NCBI GenBank assembly: GCA_910579155.1 | Contig: CAJTTS010000072.1 | Span: 1 to 17,229 of the forward strand | Origin: an uncultured Oscillospiraceae bacterium | GTDB lineage: Bacteria > Bacillota_A > Clostridia > Oscillospirales > Oscillospiraceae | Direction of reading: 5' to 3' | Length of the DNA stretch: 17,229 nucleotides | Shown here: in pieces, positions 14,834 through 17,229 of the stretch | How the letters are laid out: the number at the start of each line of letters is the position of its first letter | Position numbering within the stretch: position 1 is the first letter of the stretch | Translations under genes and position numbers: made by a program | The notes under the pieces: model-generated | What the model was told of the DNA's origin: nothing | The model's input: only the letters and a program-made list of their open reading frames with translations | Database searches by the model: none

Positions 14834-15745
14834 TCATCCCTCCACAGTTGGTCTCCTGCCGCTCGGTCTGTAATCGGAGAAGCAGGGAACCGTATAAAAA
14901 ATTCGCTTATTGTTCACCCACCGTTGCAGATGGCGGGTGAGGGCCGGGGCGCTGGGGCGGTCATAGACCATAACATAGGGGTCATACCCCAGGCTCCGCA
15001 GGGTCTCCACCCGGTACAGATCCTGCTCATGGGTGCTGCCAAAGTTGGTGAGGACGTACACCCGCCTTTGACGGTCATTCTTGATGTTGGTCAACTCCGT
15101 GAAGCGCCGGAAATAGCCGGTCAGGTCGGTGTTGGGGTCATCCCAGGCGAAATGAACCGCTTTCGTCCGCACCCGGTTCAGCAGGGCCACGTTGTCCGGG
15201 GTGGTCAGGCGGATGTCCAGCCCCTGGGAGAAATCCACATAGGCATGGCTGTCCGCAAGCTGTAGCAACAGGCGCTCATGGTCCGGGCAGGCCAGCAGGT
15301 TCGGGTCCAGCAGCTTGATCTCCCGCTGCCCATCCCAAAACTCGGACAGGTCGGCCACCTGTCGGCTCCGCCGTCCCTCCTTCCCGCTGACTATGCAAAA
15401 TCCGCAGGCCCTCGGACAGCCACGGGTCAGGAAGCCGTAAGCTGTATCGGGGAACTGCGGATATAGCGAATAGTCCGGGCGCTGATGCTCCACCACATCC
15501 GGCAGGTCCGGCCCTGGGCCGTAGCCGGTGCCGCCCCGGATGATCTGTTCGGCGTTGGCGATATAGAGATCGTCTTTGGAATAGGTATCGGTGAACACCC
15601 TGCTTTTGTAAACCAAGTCATAGCAGCCTGACGGCCTCCACAGCTCCACCGTATCGCCCCGCCCTTTGTGGTAGGCGGACAGCTTCATCAGACACAGGTT
15701 GGGCCAGTTGTGGCCGTCCACATCCGCGCAGCCGATTCGGGGCAC
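14834..15745 (-). CDS. Radical SAM enzyme
   Basis: A 303-residue protein starting at GTG, overlapping the SpoVG-like stop by one base (TAGTG). The canonical CxxxCxxC motif is RGCPRACGFC (Cys110, 114, 117), which binds the [4Fe-4S] cluster that splits S-adenosylmethionine. Before it lies a short N-terminal domain (1-100) with IGCADVDGHNWPNLCLMKLS, resembling the front of radical SAM proteins that have a cobalamin-binding-like domain, though it lacks a clear DxHxxG signature. The TIM-barrel part follows with LLDPNLLACPDH (144-155) and DFSQGLDIRLTTPD (170-183), typical of this subgroup. The substrate is not evident. It sits inside the secretion gene series, with a PAPS-reductase-like enzyme three genes downstream; the two may act on the same substrate, perhaps a nucleic acid. 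That link is inference. Confidence 0.9.
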   Translation of the reverse strand: MPRIGCADVDGHNWPNLCLMKLSAYHKGRGDTVELWRPSGCYDLVYKSRVFTDTYSKDDLYIANAEQIIRGGTGYGPGPDLPDVVEHQRPDYSLYPQFPDTAYGFLTRGCPRACGFCIVSGKEGRRSRQVADLSEFWDGQREIKLLDPNLLACPDHERLLLQLADSHAYVDFSQGLDIRLTTPDNVALLNRVRTKAVHFAWDDPNTDLTGYFRRFTELTNIKNDRQRRVYVLTNFGSTHEQDLYRVETLRSLGYDPYVMVYDRPSAPALTRHLQRWVNNKRIFYTVPCFSDYRPSGRRPTVEG

Positions 15746-16188
15746 TACCGCGCCCCTTTGTCCGCCTTGCGCTGCTGGGGGGCGTTGGCCTTGTCCGGGG
15801 CCGGGGCGGGACGCTCCGCCGTCTTTGCCGCGTTTTTCAGCGCGTCCAGCACGGATGCCCGCGTCTGTTCACCGCGGGAGGCCAACTGCTCCATCACCTT
15901 CTGATACTCGCCCAGGACGGCGGTGTGCAGCACCTTCCGCATCTCCGCCGTGGTGGGAAAACACACGTCAAAGTGTTCGCCCTTGTTGTTCTGTCTGTCG
16001 GGCATGGCAACGAACACGCCCTTTTCGCTGTTCACGACACGGATGCCGCGCACCGCGAAGCAGCCGCCCAGGGTCACGCTGGCAAAGGCCAGCAGGTTGC
16101 CGTCCTCCTTGGACGGCGTGATCTTCACGCTCACATCCAGCGGGGCGGGCTTTTCCGCGCCGTTGGTCGGATGATTGGTCTCGTTCAT
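15745..16188 (-). CDS. SpoVG-like regulator
   Basis: A 147-residue protein with AAGGAGG 7 nt before its ATG. Residues 16-95 match the SpoVG fold: LDVSVKITPSKEDGNLLAFASVTL, FAVRGIRVVNSEKGVFVAMP, FDVCFPTTAEMRKVLHTAVLGEY. Host SpoVG is about 90 residues; here a Lys/Ala/Pro-rich tail of about 45 residues is added. SpoVG proteins are site-specific DNA/RNA-binding regulators in Firmicutes. On conjugative elements their targets are unknown; control of transfer genes or of host sporulation and capsule genes are both possible. It lies 25 nt downstream of virB6 and overlaps the radical SAM gene by one base. Confidence 0.9.
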   Translation of the reverse strand: MNETNHPTNGAEKPAPLDVSVKITPSKEDGNLLAFASVTLGGCFAVRGIRVVNSEKGVFVAMPDRQNNKGEHFDVCFPTTAEMRKVLHTAVLGEYQKVMEQLASRGEQTRASVLDALKNAAKTAERPAPAPDKANAPQQRKADKGAR

Positions 16189-16213
16189 TGGAAATCCTCC
16201 TTATTTTTTGTTG

Positions 16214-17083
16214 TCAGTGGGCCGCGAACAGGATCTTGGACAGGCTCCCCGTCTTGAACAGGGTAAAGCACAGCAGCACCGTATAGCCCATGCACGTCCA
16301 GATGGCCGCGCTGATGTCGGCGCTGGCGGCGATCCCCTGCACCAGCACCGCGTAGATCGCCACGCACACCATGATGAGGAACGCCTGGAAGCCCAGGGCG
16401 AACAGGGATTTCAAATAGTTCTGCCCCATGCCGCCCCACTCCCTGCCCAGCATCGCCGCCATGGGGATGGGGGCCATGCTGGTGACGAGGTATATCTCCA
16501 ACATCCGGCCATAGGTGATGATAAAGATGCAGATGGTCAGCGCCCACATGGTAATGCCCACGATCAGCGACTGCACCCACAGGCCCAGCAGCGGCCCCAG
16601 CTCCATGGCCTGTAACCGCGCCTCCATGTCGGGCAGGACGGCGGCGAGGTCAATGCTGGTGTCCCCGACAATAACGCCGGACGCCTGGTTCACCACGCCC
16701 TGGGCCACGTCGAATATGCCCATCACGATATCCCAGGTGTTGGTGACGATCAGGATGGCGCAGGCCGTCTTGAAGATCCAGCGGAAGAATACCGCCGTCT
16801 CAATATCATGGAAGTTATTCTTATCCATGAGGATCTGCACCAGCTCCAGCGTCATGACAAAGGCCAGGATCACCCCAGCCACAGGCAGCACCACGTTTTG
16901 GGAGAGGTTCTGCACCATGTTGAAAATGCTGGCGTTCCACGCCTGGGGCGTACTGCCCACCTGGGTGGCGATATCGCCTACCTTTTCATTTACGCTGTCG
17001 AACATCCCGGACAGGTTGCTCAAAATGCCGCTCACCAGGATATCCTTCAGCCATTGCGTGATAGCGTCCCATAGAAAGTCCAT
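16214..17083 (-). CDS. VirB6/TrbL-like conjugation membrane protein (CD1112 family)
   Basis: A 289-residue polytopic membrane protein with AAAGGAGG 10 nt before its ATG. It starts with an amphipathic segment (MDFLWDAITQWLKDILVSGI), then has about six hydrophobic segments: 62-84, 99-122, 163-188, 190-210, 225-250 and 258-277. YLVTSMAPIPMAAMLG (198-213) and GQNYLKSLFALGFQAFLI (220-237) match the CD1112-type VirB6/TrbL proteins of Clostridial conjugative elements. VirB6 proteins form part of the inner-membrane channel of type IV secretion. It lies directly after the Maff2-type gene, the usual order, with a perfect 12-bp hairpin in the gap between them. Confidence 0.92.
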   Translation of the reverse strand: MDFLWDAITQWLKDILVSGILSNLSGMFDSVNEKVGDIATQVGSTPQAWNASIFNMVQNLSQNVVLPVAGVILAFVMTLELVQILMDKNNFHDIETAVFFRWIFKTACAILIVTNTWDIVMGIFDVAQGVVNQASGVIVGDTSIDLAAVLPDMEARLQAMELGPLLGLWVQSLIVGITMWALTICIFIITYGRMLEIYLVTSMAPIPMAAMLGREWGGMGQNYLKSLFALGFQAFLIMVCVAIYAVLVQGIAASADISAAIWTCMGYTVLLCFTLFKTGSLSKILFAAH

Positions 17084-17105
17084 GGGGGTCTATCCTCCTT
17101 TCAGC

Positions 17106-17132
17106 GCCCCTCCCGCCTGGGGCGGGAGGGGC
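17106..17132. other. Perfect 12-bp GC-rich hairpin between maff2 and virB6
   Basis: GCCCCTCCCGCC (17106-17117) pairs without mismatch with GGCGGGAGGGGC (17121-17132) around a 3-nt loop. On the minus strand it lies 21 nt after the Maff2-type stop and just before the virB6 ribosome binding site. No T-run follows, so it is unlikely to be a full intrinsic terminator; it may set relative levels of the two proteins by partial termination or by stopping exonuclease decay of the maff2 message. Confidence 0.8.
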
Positions 17133-17153
17133 AGGGGTCTGGATGGGGCACGG

Positions 17154-17229
17154 TCAGCCGAACAGCCCGGACAGCAGCGGGACCAGGGTGGTGCCCAGCA
17201 GGATGATCCCTCCACCGGCCATCAGTTGT
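17154..17229 (-). CDS. Maff2-type small membrane protein, C-terminal part
   Basis: Only the last 24 residues are in the window, ending at a TGA at 17154-17156. The visible end QLMAGGGIILLGTTLVPLL, closing with SGLFG, matches the C-terminal hydrophobic segment of Maff2-family proteins, about 60-70 residues long with two transmembrane helices. These are encoded just before the VirB6-like gene in Tn1549-like elements and are regarded as VirB2/pilin-like or small channel components by position. The rest lies beyond the right edge, so length and start cannot be checked. Confidence 0.8.
   Translation of the reverse strand, partial: QLMAGGGIILLGTTLVPLLSGLFG

Noticed and set aside
1..17229. CRISPR arrays, tRNA or rRNA genes, insertion sequences
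   Set aside because: I saw no regularly spaced repeats, no cloverleaf or rRNA-like stretches, and no transposase frames or terminal repeats beyond the TnpV-like start.

Overview
The window is a gene-dense, GC-rich (roughly 60-65% by eye) segment of an integrative and conjugative element of the Tn1549/CTn type, the family found in gut Clostridia. The best-fitting hosts are GC-rich Oscillospiraceae/Ruminococcaceae-like Firmicutes. The host call rests on gene content, base composition and strong Shine-Dalgarno sites (AAAGGAG, AGGAGG). No integrase, relaxase, VirD4 coupling protein, attachment site, rRNA or tRNA lies inside the window, so it is an internal part of the element.

Nearly everything reads on the minus strand, so transcription runs from high to low coordinates. 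In that order the genes are: end of a Maff2-type small membrane protein (17229-17154); VirB6/TrbL-like membrane channel protein (17083); SpoVG-like regulator (16188); radical SAM enzyme (15745); DUF3851/DUF3848-like small protein (14832); PrgI-like protein (14443); VirB4 ATPase (14091); PAPS-reductase-like PP-loop enzyme (11641); DUF6674-like protein (10668); NlpC/P60 cell-wall hydrolase (9889); DUF4315 (8177); DUF4366 (7963); small Cys-rich protein (7178). After an interruption come topoisomerase III (6557), Cys-rich VLP protein (4519), a 969-residue ArdC/metallopeptidase/YodL protein (4023), a TTRAP-like protein (1110), and the start of the very large helicase/methylase-type protein (881), which runs off the left edge. 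Most genes overlap by 1-14 nt or are spaced by a few bases, with Shine-Dalgarno sites inside the preceding gene, which indicates translational coupling.

The functional picture is a type IV secretion module (Maff2, VirB6, PrgI, VirB4, NlpC/P60, DUF4366) followed by a DNA-processing and establishment module (TopB, ArdC, helicase/methylase). Into the secretion module are woven two enzymes that are not parts of a secretion machine: a PP-loop PAPS-reductase-like protein and a radical SAM protein.

The minus-strand series is broken at about 6560-6970. There a small, very acidic protein is encoded on the plus strand behind a good promoter (TTGCGT-17-TATAAT). Overlapping it head-on is a candidate minus-strand promoter for topB, whose transcript would start in a perfect 12-bp hairpin. 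Other items of note are a second reading frame matching the start of TnpV, with its own ribosome binding site, inside the helicase frame at the left edge; a 13-bp inverted repeat flanking the ardC leader; a 14-bp perfect palindrome inside the PAPS-reductase gene; a 12-bp perfect hairpin between maff2 and virB6; and a TTG-initiated virB4 overlapping prgI by 92 nt.
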